Below are positions 10,714-21,755 of a stretch of DNA of 25,284 bases, piece after piece. The stretch is from Setaria digitata (taxonomy: Eukaryota > Nematoda > Chromadorea > Rhabditida > Setariidae), in NCBI GenBank assembly GCA_003640385.1, contig RCAB01000659.1:3238-28521 (forward strand). Reading direction: 5' to 3'. Numbering within the stretch: position 1 is the stretch's first letter; every line of letters begins with the position of its first letter. The position numbers and the translations under genes are program-made. The notes under the pieces were generated by a model, which did not search any database, was not told the origin of the DNA, and saw nothing but the letters and a program-made list of their open reading frames with translations.

Positions 10714-11048
10714 TATTGTTCCGATAACAATGATTAAAATTTCAGTCACTGCTACTTAAGAATATATTAATTAATTGCATACGAAGGTTTTAGTTTCACT
10801 CTCGTATATGCCTAAATTATCAAAAAAAAAAGAAAAAATGATTAATTAATGCCGACTAATTCAACTGTCGACGATCATCTNTATTGTTCCGATAACAATG
10901 ATTAAAATTTCAGTCACTGCTACTTAAGAATATATTAATTAATTGCATACGAAGGTTTTAGTTTCACTCTCGTATATGCCTAAATTATCAAAAAAAAAAG
11001 AAAAAATGATTAATTAATGCCGACTAATTCAACTGTCGACGATCATCT
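10714..11048. repeat. Exact 167-bp direct repeat flanking a single N (unmerged contig ends)
   Basis: Bases 10714-10880 are repeated without difference at 10882-11048, with only an N between them at 10881. Exact identity and the single N point to two contig ends that overlap but were not merged. The real chromosome probably holds one copy. Confidence 0.85.
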
Positions 11049-11052
11049 CATG
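10914..11052 (+). other. Candidate first exon (leader plus 12 codons), possibly of the galectin gene
   Basis: A TTAAAATTTCAG acceptor ends at 10913. After about 100 bases an ATG at 11017-11019 opens twelve codons, MPTNSTVDDHLM, ending in phase 0 before GTAGGA at 11053. Phase 0 is what the galectin exon at 24399 needs. A three-codon upstream frame (ATG ATT AAT TAA) ends overlapping this ATG. The segment is richer in GC and codon-like than its surroundings. The distance to 24399 (13 kb) and the short length make the link uncertain. The partial copy at 10849-10880 belongs to the assembly repeat. Confidence 0.22.
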
Positions 11053-11059
11053 GTAGGAA

Positions 11060-12560
11060 ATCATATAAGAATTTATTTTAAAAACATAATTCGTATTAAA
11101 AAAGAAAACATTGTCATAAGTAATAATACTAGTGGGAAACAAATATTCATGTAATTTCAATTGAATTTAATTCGATTCAAACATATAGTAAAACTTCCGT
11201 TATTTTTTTTTTTTTTAATAATACGATAATAGGAATATCCACTTTCTTTCTTTTTTTCTTTTTGGATTTCTGTTATCATTCTCAGTGCATTTAAGTTTAA
11301 TAAATAAATTTATTGAAAATCTCTTCATTACTTGTTACTGTAACATTGGAATTGAACGCATTATCAATTTGATGTGATATTACAATTGGAAGAGATGCAA
11401 AACTAATTAAATAAAGGCTAATTATTCGCTAACTAAAGCAATGATATGCTAATTAAGATCATTAATCTAATACAGTATATGACAATTATTCACAAACAAT
11501 CTCGCTTTAAAATTTGCAGCTAAAAGAAAACGAAGTAAAGCAAAGAAAAAGCCGTATATTCATATTAATATATTTAATTAATTCCATCTCATCCCTTCTT
11601 TTTTTTTTTCGTTTTTTTTTTTTTTTTTTTTGGATCTTATCTTTTAATTCCAACTTCTTCAGTTCTACGGTAGTTTTTTAAAAAGTGCATACTTCTTCGT
11701 ACAGTATCCTAACACAATTGCTCATTTACAATGCTAATGTCAAAAATTAATTCTGGCAGTGTTTTACCACCTATGAATTTATTTGAATATCACTTTTTAT
11801 TACAATAAAATACATACTTTTTCATACAGTATTCATGCCATACTGTATGTCATGATAACGCCAAAGATATTTATTTACTCAGTCATACAATAATCCAACC
11901 TGCATTCGCTACGATAATACTGGAAGTATTTTGCATATTTTAAAATTATTATTTGTTATGGTAATAATAGTGAAAGTATTTCTATCTTCATACGATACCG
12001 CAGCAACTCTTTGTCTCTTGTTTTTCTTCATGGAAAAATTTTTTTGCAATTTTTTTCAACCTTTTTTTTTTTTTTTCAAAATTTTTGAACTTTTTTTGTT
12101 AACTATCACGGAATAATTTTTTTTTTTTTTTTTACTCTATCAATAATTTCTACGCATGCTTCATTTGACATTTGTGGTGATCAATTAATTTGTTAACCAA
12201 AAATTACAAAATTAATGAATTGTGCTCCTTCATTAAATAAGCATTACTGTTTACTCTTCATTCATTTATTGCCTGCTGTTTAATTATTACAACATTTTTG
12301 CTTTATTGCTTATCGTTTGAGTATTTATATTATTATTGACAAGCTAAAATTTGAATAGTCCAATTTATTACTGTCACTTTCTTTTTCTTTTTTGCTTTCC
12401 AAAATTGAAATTCATTCATTTCGTGATAATTTTGATAGCTTATCATTTTCTTTTTTGATCCCCTTTCTTTAAGCCTTAAATAATTTACTATCGATTAATG
12501 TAAATGAGTGTAGTTCATTCATGTTTTGCAATGTGAACTTTTTCTTAAGATAAATCTTTT
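11060..12560. other. AT-rich stretch without recognised gene
   Basis: Nothing codes convincingly on either strand. Long T tracts occur near 11598-11631, 12061-12076 and 12117-12133. The short + frame at 11931-12116 is mainly poly-Phe/Leu translated from T runs. Confidence 0.6.
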
Positions 12561-12572
12561 TTTTTTTCAGTT

Positions 12573-12600
12573 ATGAAAGTAATTTGGTTTTATATTAAAG
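12573..12600 (+). other. Candidate trans-spliced first exon
   Basis: A T-rich acceptor (a run of T, then CAG) ends at 12570, and ATG follows two bases later, an arrangement typical of spliced-leader genes. The frame reads MKVIWFYIK and one base, then GTATTT. It ends in phase 1, which matches the start phase of the candidate exon at 14697, so the junction codon would be GAT. The short length and moderate donor keep confidence low. Confidence 0.2.
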
Positions 12601-12895
12601 GTATTTCTATATCCAGGAAAAAAAAAAAGCAGAAGAAAATGAAAATGGATGTATTAGTTCGATTGAAGAAGAGTAAAATTGCTAATTGAAATTAGTTTCA
12701 CGTAATGTTTCTATGAAATTGTTTGTTGTTAATTGTTTTATTAACTTTGCTAACTTTAATTAATAGTTAGCGAAATTAACTTTCCTTCATTCTTAATTAA
12801 ACTAGTTCCATTTTGATAGTCGGTGAAAATAATTCCAACTTTTTTGTTAATGAAATCAACGATTAGCTTAATTATATATTTAAAAGAAAGGGAGT

Positions 12896-12917
12896 GGGGG
12901 GGGGGGGGGGGGGGGGN
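12896..12917. repeat. G21 homopolymer ending at an assembly N
   Basis: Twenty-one consecutive G bases run into a single N at 12917. In this AT-rich sequence it is the only long G tract. True length is unknown because the assembly breaks there. Confidence 0.85.
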
Positions 12918-13256
12918 AAGGAAAAAAAAACTTGACGCTTTTCCATCATAATAAAAATTTTAATGAGTTCTTTTCTCAAATGAGACCATTAATTATTGCT
13001 AATTTTAATTAGTTAATAAATTAAAACCTGTCTATCAAAAAAATCATTTACTGCTTCTTTTGCTATACCAACCTACAACATGCATTCTAACTTTCCTTTC
13101 TTTTCTTCTCATCAAAAGTCGAAAATTTTTCTTGCTGTTTATTAAATTTTTTGCCAAAATTTAAATTTGAAAATTACAAATTGTTTCGTCTTATTCGAGA
13201 AGTGTAAATTTTTGCATTTAACATAGGCAATTTAAAAACTTGCATATATTTTATCC

Positions 13257-13292
13257 ATTCATTCATTCATTCATTCTTTCTTTCCCTCTCCA

Positions 13293-13330
<38 letters not shown>
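13257..13330. repeat. (ATTC)n and (TC)n microsatellites
   Basis: Five ATTC units at 13257-13276 are followed by a pyrimidine-rich transition and fifteen TC units at 13301-13330. On the + strand the whole block is polypyrimidine apart from a few A bases. Confidence 0.9.
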
Positions 13331-13334
<4 letters not shown>

Positions 13335-14677
13335 ATTATCATCTTTTTAAAACCAATTAATTTACATTTAATGGCAAAATTCAAATGCACAAAGTTTGTC
13401 CTGTTACTGAGTACCGGTTGCAGTTTTTATCCTAATATATTATTACAACATGAGATTTTCGTTTTCTAAAACAGATGATATTTTTTTTTTTAATTTAAAT
13501 TTTAATAAATAGTTTAATATGTATTATTTATTTTCTGATCAGTGTATATTTTGTTTTTCTAAATTTAAATTTCAGTATTATTTTAATGGGCAATGTTGCA
13601 AAAATCAATGCGAATTTTCCCTTTTATTAAAACGATAATGTTAATAGTTCTAATTTATGATTTAGAATATCTAAATTGTAAAATACTTAACTGCTATATG
13701 TCTATCATCAGGTCTTTTAATATCAGCACCGTTTTTTTTTTTTTTTTTTCTATCATTTTGAATAAAAATAATTGGTATTTGCTTTAACAAGCATTCATAT
13801 TTTTCATAATTATAATTACTAATTAGCATTTATAGCTTATAGAAGAAGATAATATGTCACAGACATATTAAATTTTGCTTGGCTTAATTAAAGTAGAAAA
13901 AAGAAACGGGAAGAAAAACGAATAATTTTTTTCATTCATACAAAATTATTCGCTTATCTGAAAGTGTTATCAAAATTATCAAAAGGCGAATAAGAAACCA
14001 TGATGCAAGTAGAGAGAACTTTCTTATAATTAATTATGAACTTGTTTATTCACATTAATTAAAGGTAGCAAAGCAAAAGAGGAAGAATATTTGTGAATTT
14101 TCGAGTTTCATTTGTTATGTTTCTGTAAATATTACAATATAAGATGTGACATGAATAACGAACGATAAAACAAAAGAATCAATTATGCCTTGGATGAAGT
14201 GAACAAAAAAGCACTTAATACATCATGAAGGATGATGAGGTAGGAGAACTATTTATGATATAATTATCGATAAGTCATAAGATAAAATTTCTAAACTTTC
14301 CTTCACTAATTTAAAATTATCAGATGAAATGAAGCAAAGTAATTCGAGGAAGAAAAACGAGAAAAAACTAGGTGAAAAAGAATCAGATCTTGATAATTAA
14401 AATTACTTCAAATACCTTGAGATATTGCTGCTGTCAATTCAATGAATATTTGTAAACTAATGCAGTTGTAAAAAAAAAAAAAAAAAATTGATATTTGAGC
14501 CCAAGTTAAATATACTGGCCAAGATTGCCAAGTTGTTGTAACATTTAGAGCAAATAATATCATTCGTAAATAACTGCTTCATTTAATTAATATTTAGTAG
14601 TGTATGCTTCTGCAATTTATGTATTTGTTTTAATTTTCGGATCAATCCGTACATTTATTTATTTATTTAATTAATTA

Positions 14678-14944
14678 TTTATTTATTAACTCATAGATGT
14701 GGAAATGAAATCAAATTTGGAATTAAAACCCAGAGTTGAAGATGAAAATCCGGAACTAAAAAAGCAAATGTTTAACGATTACAGGTTAATTAATTGTTAC
14801 AATTAGTATTNTTTATTTATTAACTCATAGATGTGGAAATGAAATCAAATTTGAAATTAAAACCCAGAGTTGAAGATGAAAATCCGGAACTAAAAAAGCA
14901 AATGTTTAACGATTACAGGTTAATTAATTGTTACAATTAGTATT
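14678..14944. repeat. 133-bp direct repeat flanking a single N (unmerged contig ends)
   Basis: Bases 14678-14810 recur at 14812-14944 with N at 14811 between them. One difference was seen (TTGGAATT versus TTGAAATT). The copies contain a candidate exon, so the difference would change Glu to Lys and might be an allele difference or a base-call error. A true tandem duplication is less likely. Confidence 0.82.
14697..14784 (+). other. Candidate 88-nt coding exon, charged peptide, gene unknown
   Basis: The acceptor TTAACTCATAG precedes 88 bases open in only one frame, reading VEMKSNLELKPRVEDE then NPELKKQMFNDY, up to CAG followed by GTTAAT. Base use is purine-rich and codon-like against the T-rich background. 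Start phase 1 fits the candidate exon ending at 12600. End phase 2 does not fit the galectin exon at 24399 directly; a small bridging exon would be needed, for example 24143-24155 (13 nt) or 21239-21257 (19 nt), both of suitable length and phase. If unspliced, the frame stops eight codons later. The second assembly copy of the exon is 14831-14918. No protein family was recognised. Confidence 0.38.
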
Positions 14945-15022
14945 ACCATGTTTATCATCATGGCTTGATGAATTAAATCTGACTGCGTGGAAGTGAATGA
15001 TATTATTATCATTTATTATTAT

Positions 15023-15336
15023 CAATTATTAATTTGATACTTTGTTCAAAATTTATTCTCAATTTCATTCCTTTTCAATTTTCTCTCCTTGATTGCTCAC
15101 GCAAAATAATGCCAGTAATTGTACAATGTAGTGATAAAAAAGGGCTGTTTGATTACTTTTTTTTTTTTTTTTTTTTTTGNCAATTATTAATTTGATACTT
15201 TGTTCAAAATTTATTCTCAATTTCATTCCTTTTCAATTTTCTCTCCTTGATTGCTCACGCAAAATAATGCCAGTAATTGTACAATGTAGTGATAAAAAAG
15301 GGCTGTTTGATTACTTTTTTTTTTTTTTTTTTTTTG
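15023..15336. repeat. ~157-bp direct repeat flanking a single N (unmerged contig ends)
   Basis: Bases 15023-15179 recur at 15181-15336, with N at 15180. The copies differ by one T in the T tract (22 versus 21). The join lies right at the end of that tract, which suggests that homopolymer uncertainty stopped the merge. Confidence 0.83.
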
Positions 15337-16188
15337 TGGATTTTCCTGCTCAATTTTGGAAAAAATTATTTTCAAATTTCCATTTTCATGTTATTTTATC
15401 AAAATGTTTAATAATTTATTTACGAATATAATTCATTCAGTCAAATTCCTTAGATAACATTTCATTTTATGCGCCTTAACCTTTAACAATTATTGAGATA
15501 TTATTTTCATTTATTTATTCTTTTTGTTAATAATTATATTCGAATTTAGCGTCCAAAAGGCTTAATTTTGCAACGGTTTATTTGCAAATTGCAAGTGAAA
15601 ATTGAATGGTACAGCAATTATCAATGTAAATTTAATTTTAACATTTTTAAAATAATATTTAGAAAGAAAAAAACTTAAAAAAAAAAAGACTGAAAATGGG
15701 AAAAAAGAAAGTGTAAAAATTTTTTTGCACATATAAAATGAAAGGAACGAAATTTTTATTTTCATTTTACATAACTTCTTTGTGCCTTTTTCTCCCATTG
15801 ACTTAAAATTTTCCTTTTCTCTTTCTGAAATTTTTATCAAATTTCTTCCTTTTCGTCCTACCAGTCTGTAAGGTAATGATGATTAGCGCAAATTTTAAAC
15901 TTAAAATACATTATTCAATTTTTTTTTTCTTTTTTCTTCTTGAAAAAATAAAAAAATAAAAATTAATTTTTTTTTTCCTGTCATTTCTTTCGTTTTCTTT
16001 TTTGCCATTCTCCAACATAATGATTAATTCAAAAAGTATAAAGAAGGGAAGTGAACGGAAAAAAAAGTGCCAAAAAAAGACGAAAGAAAAAAAGGAAATC
16101 AAAAAATTGTAAAAGTAATTTTAATTTTTACACAAAATAGCAATTGTTACACTGTTTCGGGGAAAAAAAAAGATATCATTTTAAGCAG

Positions 16189-16238
16189 AAAAAAAAAAGA
16201 TATATATATATAAAAAAAAAAGATATATATATATTTTN
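16189..16238. repeat. 23-bp tandem A10-G-(AT)n beside an assembly N
   Basis: Ten A bases, G and an AT run occur twice (16189-16211 and 16212-16234), then TTTT and an N at 16238. It is low-complexity sequence where assembly stopped; copy number is unreliable. Confidence 0.7.
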
Positions 16239-16302
16239 AAATAATATTAAAAATCTTTGCGAAAAAATGAAAACGGAAAAAAAAAAGAATTTATTATTTT
16301 TA

Positions 16303-16359
16303 TTGCCTAATTTGTTTATTTGATTGTTTTAACATCAAATAAACAAATGTTTTAGGTAA
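16303..16359. repeat. Imperfect inverted repeat, 22 paired bases
   Basis: Bases 16311-16324 (TTTGTTTATTTGAT) pair perfectly with 16334-16347 across a 9-base loop. After a 4-base bulge (16348-16351), 16303-16310 pairs with 16352-16359 with one G-T. The roughly 57-nt hairpin resembles a small-RNA precursor in shape only. Confidence 0.6.
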
Positions 16360-16623
16360 CAAAAAATTTAAAAAAAAAAAAAAAAAACAAAAGAACTTTT
16401 TACTGAAAAAGGGAAACTTTGTTTTGTTGTACTCAAAATCTTTCTTTATTTTTCTGTTTCGCCTCTACTCATAAACATTTCCAATTTTCATCAATTTCAT
16501 TTATAATTGCCATATTTACAATCATAAATTTTTCATACTTTATCGATCTATTCATACATTTCGTACGTATGTTGTTGTTTACTTTTAATTTATAAAAATT
16601 TCAAAAATTTTCATTCAATCGTA

Positions 16624-16629
<6 letters not shown>

Positions 16630-16659
<30 letters not shown>
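16630..16659. repeat. A30 homopolymer
   Basis: Thirty consecutive A bases, one of the longest of dozens of A or T tracts in the window. No poly-A-tailed retroposed gene sequence was recognised upstream of it. Confidence 0.9.
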
Positions 16660-16661
<2 letters not shown>

Positions 16662-18954
16662 AAATTACGAATATTTCAAATCCTTTCAATACATACTTTT
16701 CTCATTTACATATTTACAATTAACAAATATTTTTTAAATTTTATTCATTGCATTAATTCATATGTATACAATTTTATTCTGTTATCAACACTGATAACAA
16801 TTGCTATGCTCGGTAAATAATGATGATAATGTTGTAAATAATAATTGTATACATTCATTCTGCTATTCATCATTTCTTATGCAATCTCTTCGGTTAATGC
16901 CAACAATTAATCTGTGCTAAATTAATTGAAATTTATCAAAAGTGTAATTTACACGCCATCATTAATTTAATGCGCAAATATTCGACCTAAATTTTTGCAT
17001 TATTGAATGGAATATATTGCACGAGAAAAGATGCAAATATTTCATACAATAACATCAATTCCTTAACTTTTCTCATTATAACTAATCAATTAAGTTAATT
17101 TGCAATTTACATGCTATCATATTCTATAAAATATAGCATATTTTTCTTTTCTTTTTCTTTTTTTTTTTTTTGTAACAATATTAATAATAATTGAAAACAA
17201 TACAGGAGCTTCTTTTTTTTTTCCTAATTAATTAATTAAGTTAATTTGTGCATCCTTTTTATCGAACAAATATAGTTTCTTTTCTTTTCTCTTACACAGC
17301 AAAACATGAATATTTAAAAAAAAAAAAAAAAAAAAAAAAAACAGTAAAAATAATTTTCATTTATTGTAATTAATCAATTTATTGATTAATTCTGTTTACA
17401 ATCAAAGTGTAACTAATTTTATTTCGTAAATATTATTGTTTATCATATAATATCAATCATTACAATCCACCCCGCCTTGCATTTCCATCGCGGTCTCTCA
17501 GTACAAATTCTTTTTTTTTTTTTTTTTTCTTTTATTTATTAGTGTTTTGATGCCATCTGCTGAAGTGTGCCACTTTAAATTTACAATTTCTGCTAATTTT
17601 TCTCAATTTATTATGAAAATTTATTTTTCATATTCATCTATTAATTTATATTACTTATTATATTTAAAATATTATTTAAATTCTTCAAAGAAATGAAAAA
17701 AAAAAAGGAATTGAATATATAAATTGTAATTATTTTATTATTTTGTAGCACAATTTCGCTCGTTGTTGTTTTTTTTTTTCTTTCTTCTTATTAATATACA
17801 ATTAATGAACAACTTAAAAGGTGCATTTAAAATTTCATTTCATTTTATTGCAATCATTTTCAGTTCTAATATTATGCACTAATAACGTATCCAATGTTTT
17901 ACTGAAGAATTCTCATTTTCCGATTTTGATTATTAATTATTTCAAATATGATTACAAATAATTATAGCAATTTATTTAAACTAACATTGTAATTTCATCG
18001 GGAAATGAAATGTTTTCTCATCCAATTTTTGCGAAATATTTTGAGAGTGACTAAATATAAGTGAGGAAGCAAATTTTGAAAATAAATTGAAACCGGTACA
18101 ATTTATTGGAATATAGCTCTTTCCTTTTTCCGTCTGTGTCAAATTATTAATTAAATTTTAAGATTTTCTTAATTGATCGAAAAGTTTTTTTTTTTTTCTT
18201 TTTTTCCTTCCTGTTTAACTTTTCTTCTATTTCACTTTTATGATTATTTATTGAAGAAACTGACGACTTGAAATCAATTAAGTTGTCATAATTCTCTATT
18301 TTTTCCTTTCTTCTTTCTTTTTTTTTTTTTTTTTTTTTTAAATTTAAAATTAAATATCGATGTGTTGGAGCATTAGTTTAAAATATTTGGCTGAAAATAT
18401 TATTCAATAACTGTAAAGGGAAGAAAAAATGAAAATTTTTTTATTAGCTAAGAAAGCAAACAACATTAATTTCTTAACTGATTTAATGGATCGAAAATTT
18501 CATTTCGTATTTTTGCACAGAGAACAAAATATTTTTTAACTTCTCCGTAATAAATTCGTACTGTTTGCATCAGTGATAAATTGAAAATATATCATTGATT
18601 AGTTATCAAAAATTTTTTCAACTTATCATTGCTATCATCATTCATTTTTATTTTCAATATCTTTTGTCAAATTTTCTTCTCTCATTCTTCGTTTTCTTTT
18701 TTCCATTCAATTATAATCAGCTTAAAAATGTTTTCATTCTTTCCACATTCACTATCGTATTTTCCGGTTTGATGCTAACATGGACTTTTCGACTTTTTCC
18801 TTTATCGGTCAATGTTTCAGTACAAAAAGATTAATATAGTTTATCTCTTTTGCTGGTGCAGTTTTTGAGAGAGAAAAAAAAAAGTACATATATTTGTGAA
18901 AATATACAGGAAATTTTTTTTTTTTTCCATATAATTTTAAATTAATCAACTTGA

Positions 18955-18956
<2 letters not shown>

Positions 18957-18988
<32 letters not shown>
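18957..18988. repeat. T32 homopolymer
   Basis: Thirty-two consecutive T bases, the longest homopolymer seen. No minus-strand retroposed sequence was recognised on its right, where such a copy would lie. Confidence 0.9.
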
Positions 18989-18989
<1 letters not shown>

Positions 18990-21704
18990 AGCATAATATT
19001 TACGCGAAATCAAATTATTTAAAGGTAAACATAATGGAAAGGAAATTTTGTAAACAATGGAATGGAATTAGAAATGGAAAAATGAATGTTTACAGCCAAA
19101 TAAAGAATTGTGATGTAAACAATTTTTGAATTTTCATTCAATTGTAAAATTTCTATAAAAGCATAAAATATTTACAATTTATAGTGTTACTTCTTTTTCT
19201 TTCGCTTTCACTGATTTTAACACGTGTTATTAAATCATCCAATTATTTCAAAAAAAAAAAAAAAAAAAAAAAACAAGTCATGCAAATAATCAAATTAGAA
19301 ATGGAAAAAATAAATCTTTTTTTCTTCGCCAAATTTTGTCAATTTAAATATTTTCTTTAAAATTTACACTTCATTTTTATTAATTATGCTTCATCGCTTA
19401 AATGAATAAATCTGTCTTTAATTGAGCTGATTTGATCAAAATGAAAATCCACTGCTAGCTGCTTTTAAATAATTGTCAGAATTCCCATCAACAAATCTTA
19501 TCCCAAAATTGAAATAGTAGAATTTTTGTGAAAATTTTTCATTTCATTTTCTGTCTAACGTTGTGCTTCCAAAATTTATTTTTAAATTCTAAGCTTAAAT
19601 AAATTGAAAGAAACTGACTTGCATCAAACATACATTGCCATAATTTTGCTAAAATCATACAATTACTTATCTAAAATTTCCAATTTTTATTTCTTAAATA
19701 TCTCGAAAATATTAAACTAAAATCTCAAAAAAAAAAAAAAAAAATGATTAAAGCGATTTTATGGGAAGGAAAAAATGGAAAACAATTTTTATAGCTCACC
19801 AAATAAAAAATCATTTCTTTCAATTTCCTCACATGAACTCACTTCAATCGGTAGTACTTTCCTTTTTCAATTATAATTTTGTTAAGAATATTTTTTCTTC
19901 TTTCCATTCAATTTTTCATTTATCATAATAACTGATAACATTTAGGGGTTGCATGCAATAACTTAAATGGTACGGATAATATTTCAGCATATCAAATTAC
20001 ATCAGTGATTTCAATTTTATGAAAATTCCTCATTTTGTGAACAAAAAATTCTGAGTCTTTCAGGTTTTTAGGCTATCATTATTAGTGTTGAGAAAGTTTC
20101 AATTTTTACTACAACATTAAAATTTAATAATTTAAAGAAAAAAAAAAAAAAAAACAGAAATGAAATATTGCTATCCTGAATGCCTCTCATTTTATTAAGT
20201 CAGTGAAAATTTCAAAGAAAAAAAAAAAAAGAAAAAAGTGGAAAAGTTTTGCTGTTGTAACAAAAATATCATTTATTGTGTGAGCAAATCGTATAGCAAT
20301 CAATCAAAAAATGTTTTATTCGTTTTCTTCTGTGAAAAATTTTGAAATTTAATTGATTTTTAAGCAACAAATTTCCACTGAGCATTCAACTGTTGCAACA
20401 ATTATTGCCTAGTTAATTAGCATTAGCTAGCCATTTACTGCAACAATTATTAGTCAGTGCATAATTTAATCATTTAAATGAGCGAATGTGTAAAATTCAT
20501 TTTGTTAAATTTTTGCAATTTATAAAATTTCTCAAGCCATCCATCATCTAATAATATAATTGAGCGAATTTCTTTTTTTTTTTTTTTCTTCTTTTTATTT
20601 TTTTTTTTTTTTTTTTTACAAATAATGAAAAATGAAAGTGATTAAAGAGGAAGGCAAANATTATCATTTTTACGATAGCAAATATTTTATATTTATTAAT
20701 AAAATTACATTGTTTTTAATAATATCACTAATTAATTTATTTCAATTAAAAATTAATAATTTCATTCCTCAATCTTTTTTCATTCTTAATTAAGCTAACA
20801 TTTATTTTCATTCCTTTTCCTTTTTTCTCTCTTTTGTAATTAATTATTGCCAACATTATGATGGAAAATTTTAGACGATTAAAAAGTGAAAAAGAAAAAA
20901 AAATTAAGATGAAGAAAAAATTTTGATAATTATTCAATGAATCATCGTGCTATTATCATCATCCATCTTTTCATACATTTAAAATGACTTTTACGTGTTT
21001 ACTGATTCATCAAAATGATCTTTTTTTTTTTTTTTTTTTAGTAATATTTATTTAATTAATAAAAATGTACAACTAATGACGAATTGCTAATTAGCCCTTC
21101 TCAAATGATTTATTTATTAGTTTGTTTGTTTTAATCTTTTTTTTTTTTTTGGTTCTTTTGAACGTCACATTTTGAGCATTCGATAAGTGTAATTTTCATT
21201 TCCAAAATGATCATCACATCTTGTCCAATCAATTTTAGGCTCATTTTTCTGCAAATGGTAAATTAGAAAATACAAACTAATTTAGGCGAATTTATTTATT
21301 TTTCCAAATGAATATAATCTCTGATAAGAGGAGACATTATCACGATGATAAGACTCCTTGATAATTTAGTCTCATAATTATAAAATATTTATTGTTCTCT
21401 TTGATGATAATAATAATAAGCAACAAAACTGATAATGAGAATGCAACAAAACATTTATTTTTGTTTAATGAATTTATGCATGGAAATTTTTGTGATAGTT
21501 TATCTCAAAAATTGAAATGCTTCAATTTTGCTAATCAATCAAAGTTAGTCATATATCGCTTTCAATAAATATTTTGAAATTTAAAAAGAGAAAAAATTTT
21601 TTAGAAAATAAAATTAATGAATTTTCAAAAATTAAAAGAGAAAAAAAAATGAAACAGATAAATATTTCAAATGAAAATGATAATAAAATAAGATGAGGAA
21701 AACT

Positions 21705-21755
21705 TTGGTCATTATAGTGATAAATAAGTTGATATTTTATCACTATAATGATCAA
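21705..21755. repeat. Inverted repeat, 20-bp arms, 11-base loop
   Basis: The arm 21705-21724 (TTGGTCATTATAGTGATAAA) pairs with 21736-21755 at all positions, one being G-T in RNA. An RNA copy would form an almost perfect 51-nt hairpin. It is not part of any recognised element. Confidence 0.75.

Noticed and set aside
12896..12916. G21 run as a functional G-quadruplex
   Set aside because: It abuts an assembly N, so its length and even existence are uncertain; better treated as a break in the assembly.
15562..16102. Minus-strand frames of 92 and 63 codons
   Set aside because: Products are runs of Lys, Phe and Ser translated from A/T tracts; no start context, splice sites or family features.
16630..18988. 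A30 and T32 tracts as tails of processed pseudogenes
   Set aside because: No gene-like sequence or target-site duplication was seen next to them, so retroposition is unsupported.
18595..18994. Frames of 79 (+) and 61 (-) codons, hydrophobic or poly-Lys
   Set aside because: Low-complexity translations of T-rich sequence and of the T32 tract; not supported as genes.
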